From Endozoicomonas sp965198415 (GTDB taxonomy: Bacteria; Pseudomonadota; Gammaproteobacteria; Pseudomonadales; Endozoicomonadaceae), in NCBI GenBank assembly GCA_965198415.1, contig CBDAPN010000032.1, positions 186,001-250,000 on the forward strand: DNA of 64,000 nt, in the 5' to 3' direction. Below are positions 35,286 through 43,409 of this stretch, one piece after another (the stretch's first letter is position 1; each line of letters opens with the position of its first letter). Both the position numbers and the translations under genes were made by a program. The notes under the pieces were generated by a model. The model worked only from the letters and a program-made list of their open reading frames with translations. It searched no databases and was not told the origin of the DNA.

Positions 35286-36311
35286 GTGAAAACACTAGCC
35301 AAAAGCAAAGCTGAGCCCGGAATCTGGATGGTAGACCACCCCAAGCCAGAAGTGGGCCATAACGATGTTCTGATTAAAATCCGCAAGACCGCCATTTGCG
35401 GCACCGACATGCACATTTATAACTGGGATGAATGGTCGCAAAAGACCGTTCCGGTGGGTATGCACGTAGGTCATGAGTTTGTTGGTGAACTCGTGGAGCT
35501 GGGGGCGGGGGTGCGCGGCTTCGAGGTGGGGCAGCGGGTCTCCGGCGAGGGCCACATTACCTGCAACCACTGTCGCAACTGCCGTGCTGGTCGTCGCCAT
35601 CTGTGCAACTTCACCGTGGGCGTGGGCGTCAACCGAGAGGGTGCGTTTGCGGAGTATCTGGTCATTCCGGCGGTCAATGCCTTCGCCATTCCTGACGACA
35701 TCAGCGACGAGCTGGCGGCAATTTTCGACCCGTTTGGTAACGCCGTACATACTGCCCTCTCCTTTGACATGGTGGGCGAAGACGTACTCATCACCGGCGC
35801 AGGCCCCATTGGCATCATGGCAGCAGCGATTTGTAAACACGTGGGCGCCCGCAATGTGGTCATCACCGATGTGAACAATTACCGGCTGGAGCTAGCCCTC
35901 AAAATGGGCGCAACCCGGGCGGTCAACGTGGCCACTACCGACCTCAAAACCGTCATGGCCGAGCTGAACATGAAAGAGGGCTTTGACGTAGGACTGGAAA
36001 TGTCCGGCAACGGCAAAGCCTTTGAACAGATGCTCGAAAACATGAACTACGGCGGCAAAATCGCCCTGCTGGGTATTCCAGCCAGCGATACCATCATTGA
36101 CTGGAACCAAGTCATCTTCAAAGGCTTAGTGATTAAAGGCATTTATGGTCGGGAGATGTTTGAAACATGGTACAAAATGACCAGCATGTTGCAGTCAGGC
36201 CTGGATATTTCCCCAGTCATCACCCACCGCTTCTCAGTTGATGATTTTGCCAAAGGTTTTGCGGTTATGGGCTCAGGACAGTCTGGCAAAGTGATTCTGG
36301 ACTGGGGCTGA
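35286..36311 (+). CDS. tdh: L-threonine 3-dehydrogenase
   Basis: Tdh oxidises threonine to 2-amino-3-ketobutyrate with NAD+. The predicted 341-residue zinc MDR enzyme has CGTDMHIYNWDEW (catalytic Cys), HVGHEFVGELVELG (zinc His-Glu), structural zinc cysteines in CNHCRNCRAGRRHLC, and the Rossmann motif LITGAGPIGIMAAAI. It starts at GTG with a weak ribosome site. A seven-codon frame (ATGAGAATGATC onward, 35269-35289) overlaps this start by one base step and could couple translation. Co-transcribed with kbl. Confidence 0.96.
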   Translation: MKTLAKSKAEPGIWMVDHPKPEVGHNDVLIKIRKTAICGTDMHIYNWDEWSQKTVPVGMHVGHEFVGELVELGAGVRGFEVGQRVSGEGHITCNHCRNCRAGRRHLCNFTVGVGVNREGAFAEYLVIPAVNAFAIPDDISDELAAIFDPFGNAVHTALSFDMVGEDVLITGAGPIGIMAAAICKHVGARNVVITDVNNYRLELALKMGATRAVNVATTDLKTVMAELNMKEGFDVGLEMSGNGKAFEQMLENMNYGGKIALLGIPASDTIIDWNQVIFKGLVIKGIYGREMFETWYKMTSMLQSGLDISPVITHRFSVDDFAKGFAVMGSGQSGKVILDWG

Positions 36312-36352
36312 TATCAATAACACTTACCGCCTCCCAAGTAGAGATCAGGAAG

Positions 36353-36381
36353 CTGGGCAGCCTCTTACATGAGGCGCCCAG
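36353..36381 (+). terminator. Hairpin after kbl-tdh
   Basis: CTGGGC-A-GCCTC pairs with GAGGC-GCCCAG around TTACAT, one bulged base, about 42 bp past tdh. T-tract absent. Confidence 0.5.
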
Positions 36382-36467
36382 ACCAACACAAGAGACTCTG
36401 TGGGCATTTAATGGCAGCCAAAGCAGTAAAATGATTCACCCGATTAAATGCAGGTGCGGTTAAAACG

Positions 36468-37400
36468 ATGAACTTACGAAGTTATGCAGCCATTTTTTGT
36501 CTGTCGATTGTCTTCAGCAACCTTTGCAGGGGCAATGAAGAGCTGTTCAATGAGCAGCAGATAAAAGCCATAAAAACAGCTGAGCTCTTTGATTATATGG
36601 TTGAAATTTTGTCCGGAGATGTTGGCGGTGTGCAACGGGTGGTGTTTTTGTTGGGTGAATGCCACATTAAGGATGAGTACTCCGAACAAGCCGGGCGTGC
36701 AATTTTGAAACTTTTTCCCTTACGTGGGCTCGAAGGCATTTACCCCAACCGCAAGCTGACAGCCTATTTGATAACCCCGGCAATATCTTTACTAACCTCG
36801 TTGCAGCAAACATTAGCCAGCGAAGAAAAGCTTTCCCGGGGCTCTTCAATCCATGAAAGCTTTAATAACAACAACACTGAACGGTTAATTGTTGTGAAAC
36901 CAGGAAGCACCGCCGTTGCAGATAAAGTCAATATTCAAATTGAGCTTGGCGGTAACGATTTACTGCTGGCACTGGCATTCAATCTTTACCCGGCCATGCT
37001 GATCAATGCCTTTTTCAGATACATTCCGCCCCTTAACAGCTTGACGCAAGAAAACTGGGTTATAAACCTGTTCTCTTTGTATCTTTTTCTGCAAATGTTT
37101 GAGCAGAGTTTAGAAAGAAAACCTGAGCAAACAAGACCAGCGTTTACGCTTTATTCCTATTGGCTGATCCCTTATCGCAATCAATTAATGGTTGATAATA
37201 TTATCAAATCCTTAAAACCGAGAAAATTTAACAAAAATATGCTGGTTATTGTTGGCCAGGGCCACATTGCGGGCATGAAAAAAATGCTGATTGAGCAATA
37301 CGGTTTTACCCGTATTACCCAGAGTGTCCTTGAGGGCGTTGAAACCGACAGTGCATTAGCCGCTTTTAAACATTTGGCCAAAAGGTGTAACAGCAGATAA
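36468..37400 (+). CDS. TraB/GumN-like exported protein
   Basis: The predicted 310 residues begin with an N-terminal signal or anchor (MNLRSYAAIFCLSIVFSNLC). Two blocks fit the TraB/GumN/TIKI superfamily: VVFLLGECHIKDEYSEQAGR (GxxH-type motif, about residues 59-78) and RNQLMVDNIIKSL, then LVIVGQGHIAGMKKMLIEQYG near the C-terminus. Known members are metal-dependent proteases or of unknown role. A middle hydrophobic part (about 165-210) differs from classic GumN. Resemblance is motif-level only, so this could be a divergent branch. Single gene between tdh and folE. Confidence 0.55.
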   Translation: MNLRSYAAIFCLSIVFSNLCRGNEELFNEQQIKAIKTAELFDYMVEILSGDVGGVQRVVFLLGECHIKDEYSEQAGRAILKLFPLRGLEGIYPNRKLTAYLITPAISLLTSLQQTLASEEKLSRGSSIHESFNNNNTERLIVVKPGSTAVADKVNIQIELGGNDLLLALAFNLYPAMLINAFFRYIPPLNSLTQENWVINLFSLYLFLQMFEQSLERKPEQTRPAFTLYSYWLIPYRNQLMVDNIIKSLKPRKFNKNMLVIVGQGHIAGMKKMLIEQYGFTRITQSVLEGVETDSALAAFKHLAKRCNSR

Positions 37401-37437
37401 GTGACTCATCAGACTTCAGACAACTGCTCGAAGACCA

Positions 37438-37479
37438 CGGGGTCGCCTAGACGGGGTCGCCCAGACGGGGTCGCCTAGG
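37438..37479. repeat. Three tandem 14-bp GC-rich repeats
   Basis: CGGGGTCGCCTAGA occurs three times head to tail with one or two changes, in the gap between the convergent TraB-like gene and folE. The last unit ends in CGCCTAGGCG, itself a palindrome. A small minisatellite; it may vary in copy number. Confidence 0.8.
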
Positions 37480-37500
37480 CGTGCACTGCACATACAGCAA

Positions 37501-38067
37501 CTAACGAATAAACCGCAAAAATTCCTCACGGGTGGGTTGGTTCTCTTTCATCAGCCCACACATGACCGACGTCGTCATGGATGAGTTTTGTTTCTCAACG
37601 CCGCGCATCATCATGCACATGTGCTGAGCTTCAATAACCACCGCCACACCTTTGGCATCAGTGACTTCCATAATGGCGTCGGCGATTTGCTTGGTCATGT
37701 TTTCCTGGATTTGAAAACGTCGGGCAAACATATCAACAATGCGGGCAAACTTGGATAAACCGAGCACTTTACCATCAGGCAGATAGCCGATATGACATTT
37801 GCCAATAAATGGCAGCAAGTGGTGTTCGCACATCGAATACAGCTCAATATCTTTCACCACCACCATTTCGCTGATGTCCGATTCAAATACGGCACAATTG
37901 ACAATCTCTTCGAGTGTCTGGTTGTAGCCCCGGGTGAGGTACTGCATCGCTTTGGCGGCGCGAAGCGGCGTATCCCTAAGGCCATCCCTTTGAATATCTT
38001 CGCCGACTGACTCAATAATGGCCTTATAGTGTTCGCTTATTCTTTGAGACATTAACAGAATTTTCAT
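37501..38067 (-). CDS. folE: GTP cyclohydrolase I
   Basis: FolE converts GTP to 7,8-dihydroneopterin triphosphate, entering folate synthesis. The predicted 188 residues show DTPLRAAKAMQYLTRGY, SMCEHHLLPFIGKCHIGYLP (zinc Cys and His), and VVIEAQHMCMMMRGVEKQNS with the other zinc Cys. This is the homodecameric type IA form. The start may be 38067 or 38052 (MSQRISEHY); AGG is too close to the first and too far from the second. Confidence 0.95.
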   Translation of the reverse strand: MKILLMSQRISEHYKAIIESVGEDIQRDGLRDTPLRAAKAMQYLTRGYNQTLEEIVNCAVFESDISEMVVVKDIELYSMCEHHLLPFIGKCHIGYLPDGKVLGLSKFARIVDMFARRFQIQENMTKQIADAIMEVTDAKGVAVVIEAQHMCMMMRGVEKQNSSMTTSVMCGLMKENQPTREEFLRFIR

Positions 38068-38308
38068 TACCTGATTATCGAAGCGGGCATCTTAACACAA
38101 CTGCTGGCCCAAACGATAACTGACACTTCCAACCCACTACCGCACCCAAAGGGCATAAAGGCGATACTTTACGCAATCACGGGTAAAGGCCTCACTTTTC
38201 TCTGTACCGGTTCTGTAATACCGATCTGATGATGGGCAGAAGACTACGCCGAACTACCAATAGCGTTTCAAGTCATACTGCCCACAGGCTTCATCCAGCT
38301 AAAATATG

Positions 38309-38333
38309 CATTCCCACGTGGGACGTGGGAATG
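38309..38333. repeat. REP-like hairpin
   Basis: CATTCCCACG and CGTGGGAATG form a perfect ten-base stem with loop TGGGA. The same TTCCCACG/CGTGGGAA core occurs in other gaps (45968, 47955 and 23722 in variant form). Such palindromes are typical of REP elements moved by RAYT transposases. The remainder of 38068-38446 shows no gene. Confidence 0.65.
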
Positions 38334-38446
38334 AGAAAAGCGCATTGTTGCCGGTATCAGGGCTTTCCTGCACCAGCAGCAAACGGGTCGCAACAATCGG
38401 AATGTTTATCCTCAACTTTCTGCCATGCTCACTGCGGATGCTACTC

Positions 38447-39667
38447 TCAAACCGCCGCCACAGAAGCCGTAAATTGAAAGTCTTGTATGGCTTGAAACTC
38501 CTCCTCGGTAAGCCTTTCTTGGTACTTGTCCAGTAGTTTTTTAAACTGTTCATTCAGTTGCTCCACCAACTCATTTCTGAGGGCATTTTTATATTTAGCT
38601 TGTGCTTGAGTACTGTTAATTGAAAACCCGGGGTCGCGGCTATGTAACTTCTTCCTAAACTCCGTCTCTTTTCTGTCAACAGTTTCTACTGCATAAGTAT
38701 TCAGAGAATTAAAAATGCCACCAATAAGCCTTGATGTAGATAAAAGATTTGACAATTTTTCATGCGCTTTAGTTTGCTCATTTTCACTAAAATGAAAGGC
38801 AACCTTGGTTTCAAAATAATCAACGGACTTCTGTTCAGTCAGCGGCTCATGCTTGGAGCGAAACCCCGGAAGCATATTCCGCAGCGCAACGAAAAAACCA
38901 AAACCCTTAGCCACCAAGGCTCTCATTCCGGACAACTTCACACTGACTTCCCGATGGTTGCCCCTTATTGCTGAGCTTTGTTGCTTTTCAGCTTCTATCT
39001 CAACACCTTTTTGCTGCAAAATTGGCCCCTTTTTGGCGTCGATCACTTGTTGAAACTCTTGTTTTACACTGCTGCATATTTCGCTTATTGCTTTTTCCTC
39101 TGTTAAATCTCCCCGGCCTAAGAAGTTCAGGATGCTCTGAATAATACCAAACTTATGCAAAAAGCCTTTAGACTGTTTGGTGGAGCTGTTTTGAGTGGGT
39201 TCAGCCGTTGAGCCCTGTTTACTGTTTCCTTTTGCTTTGCCTGCTTGCCCCTTGGCTGTTGTTCCTACTTCAGCTTTTTTAGTTTGAGCTTGATTACTGT
39301 CTGGCTTTGGCTCTGCTTTTTTAACTGAAGTATCAGAGACGATATCTGCGAATTAATTTCACTAAGTAGTTGCTGCGAATTAATTTCACTATTGTGCAGT
39401 ACCTTTTAAGTTTTTTGTATCACTTTTATTATTGATGTAATTGTCAGTTGTTAAGTTGGTTGCGATGTTTTTTTCCGCTAACCGCGGCTTTTCAGCAAGA
39501 CCATCGTGCTGGGCAGAACCTATCACCCGCTGCTGACCACCAGAGGCAACGACGCTGCGCCCGGTAGAATCTCTGCCTTTGGGGCTGGCAATAGCAGCGC
39601 CAGTGCTGCCACCTACTGGTGGTTGGGTTTGAATGGAGCCGGCGAGGTTTGTGTTACCTATGGGCAT
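38447..39667 (-). pseudogene. Uncharacterised protein gene interrupted by in-frame stops
   Basis: An AGGA ribosome site and ATG at 39667 start MPIGNTNLAGSIQTQ. The frame runs 92 codons and stops (TAG, TGA, TAA) inside a 27-bp direct repeat (39346-39390). It then continues in the very same frame for about 300 codons: ADIVSDTSVKKAEPKPDSN, GFLHKFGIIQSILNFLG, and a helical end (LNEQFKKLLDKYQERLTEEE). The second part has no ATG or ribosome site near its beginning. The simplest reading is one gene of about 400 codons split by repeat-borne stops. The N-terminal half is low-complexity, the C-terminal half mostly helical. No family recognised. Confidence 0.6.
39346..39390. repeat. 27-bp direct repeat carrying stop codons
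   Basis: On plus, CTGCGAATTAATTTCACT occurs at 39346-39363 and 39373-39390, separated by AAGTAGTTG. On minus both copies put TAG, TGA and TAA into the frame of the surrounding gene. The unit is a multiple of three, so the downstream frame is kept. Confidence 0.8.
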
Positions 39668-40060
39668 TTGAACAGTCCTTATAGAGGTTAGAATTTATTC
39701 AAGCTATTGACACGGATGATTGCACCTATTGAGACAAAACTCTTAGGCTTGAGTTCTATATCATTTAGAAATTTTATAAACCTTCCATAATAGCGTTTTG
39801 ATTTTAATTACTGCGCCGCACCATTATTTACAAGTCCTTTGACGTTTAAAAAACGCTCCTTTTGCCGTTAAAAAAATGTGACTTAATCATCGTAGCCACT
39901 TACGATAAAGCTTCTGAATAAAAGACAACGTCAGGCAGGTGCGATAAAAAACTCGCTCCCTGCTTTGAAAAAAACGACCCGATGAGTGTAACACTGCACC
40001 ATCTGAACAACTGTCAACAAACCAATAATCCAACAAAACTCACTCAAATCGGAGAAGGGT
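39668..40060. other. AT-rich gap before putA
   Basis: No gene seen. The stretch separates the interrupted gene (minus) from putA (plus) and should hold both promoters. GGAGAAGGG directly precedes the putA ATG. Confidence 0.5.
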
Positions 40061-43000
40061 ATGTTTCAGGCAAAAGATGCATTCACCACGGAAATTACCG
40101 AACAAAAGCCCGATGAGCTGTGGTCGGCAATCTCTGGGAACTACTGTGTGGATGAAGCGTCCTGGCTACAGGAGCTGGTAGATATTCTGGATGAACATGC
40201 CGATGATTACGCATCCATTGCCAGCCGTGCCACCAAAATAATTGAACAGGTCAGAAACAACGATGAAAGCATCAACATGATTGATGCACTGCTGCTGCAA
40301 TACAGCCTGGATACCCGGGAAGGCATTTTGCTGATGTGCCTCGCCGAAGCGCTGATGCGTATTCCCGATAACCCCACCGCCGATGCCCTCATCCGCGACA
40401 AACTGAGCGTTGCCGACTGGAAAAAACACTTAAGCCAAAGTGACTCCATACTGGTGAACGCCTCCACATGGGGCCTGCTGCTCACCGGCAAAGTGGTCAA
40501 TTTGGATGCCAGAGAAGATAACTCTGCCGGCGGCATAATTGGCAAGCTGGTCAACCGCCTGGGGGAGCCGGTGATTCGTCAGGCGGTCAATCAGGCGATG
40601 AAAATTATGGGGCGCCACTTTGTACTGGGGCGAACCATAAAAGAGGCCCTTAAAAATGGCCTTAAATATCGGGAAAAAGGCTACAGCTACTCCTTTGACA
40701 TGCTCGGCGAGTCCGCCCTGACCATGGACGACGCACGTCGTTACCACACAGAATACCAAAACGCCATTCGCGCTCTGGCCGCAGAGGCGGATCACAAAAA
40801 CTCCCCCCGTTCTGGCATCTCCATCAAGTTATCTGCCCTGCATCCACGCTATGAAAGCAGCCAAAAGGAGCGAGTCCTGCGCGAGCTGGTGCCTTCTTTG
40901 CTGGAACTGGTGCGCGAGGCCAAAGCCGGTAATGTGGCCATCAATATAGATGCCGAAGAGCAGGATCGCCACGAGCTGTTTCTGGCGGTTTTTGAGCAAG
41001 TTTATCGCCACTCACACTGCAAGGGCTGGGGGGGCCTCGGTTTGGTCATTCAAGCCTACGGTAAACGTGCACTGCCTTCTTTATACTGGCTCGCTGCCTT
41101 AGCCCGGGAGCAGGGAGACTGCATTCCGGTACGGTTGGTAAAAGGTGCCTATTGGGACAGCGAAATTAAACTCTCCCAACAACAAGGCTGGCCTGGCTAT
41201 TCGGTTTACACCCGTAAAGAATCGACTGATGTCGCCTATCTGGTGTGCGCTCAATTTTTGCTGGCTGAGTCCACCCGCTCTACGTTATACCCTCAATTTG
41301 CCAGCCACAACGCCCACACCGTGGCCAGCATTCTGACCATGGCCGAACGCATGGAGGCAAAGGACTACGAATTCCAACGGCTGCACGGCATGGGGGACGC
41401 CCTATACGACCTCATTGTGAAAAACGACAAACGCCCGGTGCGTATTTACGCCCCGGTGGGCAGCCATAAAGACCTGCTGCCGTATCTGGTGCGTCGCTTA
41501 TTGGAAAATGGCGCCAACTCATCCTTTGTACACCGGCTGGTGGATGCCAAAACCCCGGTTTCGCAGTTGGTTCAGCACCCGGTAGAAACCCTGAAAAGCC
41601 GAGCTTGTTTTCACAACGAACACATCCCCTTGCCACGGGATATTTTCGGCTCCCAACGCAAAAATTCCCTTGGGGTCAATACCGACATTCTGAGCCAGTG
41701 GCTACCTTTTCAGGAAAAAGTGCAAGAGTTTATGACGATGCACTGGAATCAGGGCCCCCGAGTGAACGGTCAGCGCATCAACTCGCCGCAAGACAGCGAA
41801 GTCACCTGCCCTTATAACCGCTCTGAACAGGTCGGAAATATCCACTGGAGCAACGAAGAGCAGGTTGCAGCCGCTATGAACACTGCCACAGCGGCGTTTA
41901 CCCAGTGGAATGCAACACCTGTCGCTCAACGGGCCGAACGGTTAGACCGCCTCGCCGACCTGCTGGAAGAAAACCTTGCAGAGCTGGTGGCACTCTGCCA
42001 TCGGGAGGCGGGCAAAACCCTGCACGACGCCATTGATGAAGTCCGTGAAGCGGTAGACTTCTGTCGTTTTTATGCCAACGAGGCACGGGAAAAGCTGGCC
42101 GCCCCCACCCTCATGCCGGGGCCAACCGGCGAATCGAACGAGCTGCGTTTGTCTGGCCGTGGCGTGTTTCTCTGCATTAGCCCGTGGAACTTCCCTTTGG
42201 CGATCTTTCTGGGTCAGATCACCGCTGCTCTGGCAGCGGGTAACACGGTCATTGCCAAACCGGCAGAGCAAACCTGCCTGATCGCCGGGCGCACCATTGA
42301 ATTAATGTTACAGGCGGGCTTCCCTGAAGGCGTTATTCAACTGTTGCCCGGCGACGGAGCCAAAATTGGTGCACGACTGGTGTCCGATGAGAACATCGCA
42401 GGGGTCACTTTTACCGGCTCCACCGAGACCGCACGCCGCATTAACCAGTCGCTGGCCAACCGGGCTGGCCCGATTGTGCCCTTGATTGCTGAAACCGGCG
42501 GTCAAAACGCCATGATTGTCGACTCCACCGCCCTGCCGGAACAGGTGGTGCAGGATGTGATCTTATCCGCTTTTGGCAGTGCCGGTCAGCGCTGTTCGGC
42601 GTTGCGAGTGCTTTATGTGCAAAAAGATATTGCTGATCGGGTCATTGAGTTATTAAAAGGCGCCATGGCGGAGCTCGCCATCGGCAACCCGAGTTTGAAA
42701 AGCACCGATATTGGCCCGGTCATTGACGACGATGCCCGACAATCCCTGCAGGCTCACATCAACCGAATGAAAAAAGAGGCCACCCTGCTGGCAGAGTGCC
42801 TACTGCCGGGCAACTGCGACAACGGCAGCTTTGTTGCGCCGGTGGCCTTTGAGATTGAGCGCATCGGGCAGTTGGAGAAGGAGCATTTTGGCCCGATTTT
42901 GCACGTTATCCGTTACGACGCCAACAGCCTGCCTAGCGTCATTGACGACATCAACAGCACCGGTTTTGGCCTGACCCTCGGTATCCACAGCCGCAATGAG

Positions 43001-43240
43001 GTTACTGCGTCGTTTATTGAGCAGCGGGTTAAGGTGGGGAATATCTACATCAACCGCAACCAGACCGGCGCCGTGGTGGGTGTGCAGCCCTTTGGCGGGC
43101 AAGGGCTTTCAGGTACCGGGCCAAAAGCCGGTGGGCCGAATTATCTGCTGCGCTTTGTCACCGAGCAAACCCTGACCATCAACACCACCGCCGTTGGCGG
43201 AAATGCAACGCTGTTGTCGTTAGAAAGTGAGTCCGTGTAA
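40061..43240 (+). CDS. putA: Bifunctional proline dehydrogenase / L-glutamate gamma-semialdehyde dehydrogenase
   Basis: PutA oxidises proline to glutamate in two steps with substrate channelling. The predicted 1059 residues include the FAD-binding proline dehydrogenase barrel (about 190-480: SGISIKLSALHPRYE, VRLVKGAYWDSEI, FASHNAHTVASI, RLHGMGDALYD). The NAD-dependent aldehyde dehydrogenase follows (about 560-1030: ISPWNFPLAIFLGQITAALA, VTFTGSTETARRI, the catalytic Cys in FGSAGQRCSALRVLYV). The N-terminus lacks the ribbon-helix-helix DNA-binding domain of E. coli PutA, and the length lacks its C-terminal extra domain. It is therefore enzymatic only, and its own repressor must be elsewhere. 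Confidence 0.97.
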   Translation: MFQAKDAFTTEITEQKPDELWSAISGNYCVDEASWLQELVDILDEHADDYASIASRATKIIEQVRNNDESINMIDALLLQYSLDTREGILLMCLAEALMRIPDNPTADALIRDKLSVADWKKHLSQSDSILVNASTWGLLLTGKVVNLDAREDNSAGGIIGKLVNRLGEPVIRQAVNQAMKIMGRHFVLGRTIKEALKNGLKYREKGYSYSFDMLGESALTMDDARRYHTEYQNAIRALAAEADHKNSPRSGISIKLSALHPRYESSQKERVLRELVPSLLELVREAKAGNVAINIDAEEQDRHELFLAVFEQVYRHSHCKGWGGLGLVIQAYGKRALPSLYWLAALAREQGDCIPVRLVKGAYWDSEIKLSQQQGWPGYSVYTRKESTDVAYLVCAQFLLAESTRSTLYPQFASHNAHTVASILTMAERMEAKDYEFQRLHGMGDALYDLIVKNDKRPVRIYAPVGSHKDLLPYLVRRLLENGANSSFVHRLVDAKTPVSQLVQHPVETLKSRACFHNEHIPLPRDIFGSQRKNSLGVNTDILSQWLPFQEKVQEFMTMHWNQGPRVNGQRINSPQDSEVTCPYNRSEQVGNIHWSNEEQVAAAMNTATAAFTQWNATPVAQRAERLDRLADLLEENLAELVALCHREAGKTLHDAIDEVREAVDFCRFYANEAREKLAAPTLMPGPTGESNELRLSGRGVFLCISPWNFPLAIFLGQITAALAAGNTVIAKPAEQTCLIAGRTIELMLQAGFPEGVIQLLPGDGAKIGARLVSDENIAGVTFTGSTETARRINQSLANRAGPIVPLIAETGGQNAMIVDSTALPEQVVQDVILSAFGSAGQRCSALRVLYVQKDIADRVIELLKGAMAELAIGNPSLKSTDIGPVIDDDARQSLQAHINRMKKEATLLAECLLPGNCDNGSFVAPVAFEIERIGQLEKEHFGPILHVIRYDANSLPSVIDDINSTGFGLTLGIHSRNEVTASFIEQRVKVGNIYINRNQTGAVVGVQPFGGQGLSGTGPKAGGPNYLLRFVTEQTLTINTTAVGGNATLLSLESESV

Positions 43241-43409
43241 TTCAGATACCGCTGAAAAAGTGCGGCGACTCTCCTGGCTGCGGTAGCAGCAACGCGGCGC
43301 AATGCATTAGCCAACATTGCGCTGCACACCCAGGGGGCATTGGGCTATGCCTTCGTGTGCAACACCGTGGAGAAAGTGAGGTATGCCTCCCTCAAAGTAG
43401 TAGCGGCGA

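Noticed and set aside
37438..37479. Possible CRISPR-like repeats
   Set aside because: Units are 14 bp with no spacers; a simple tandem repeat.
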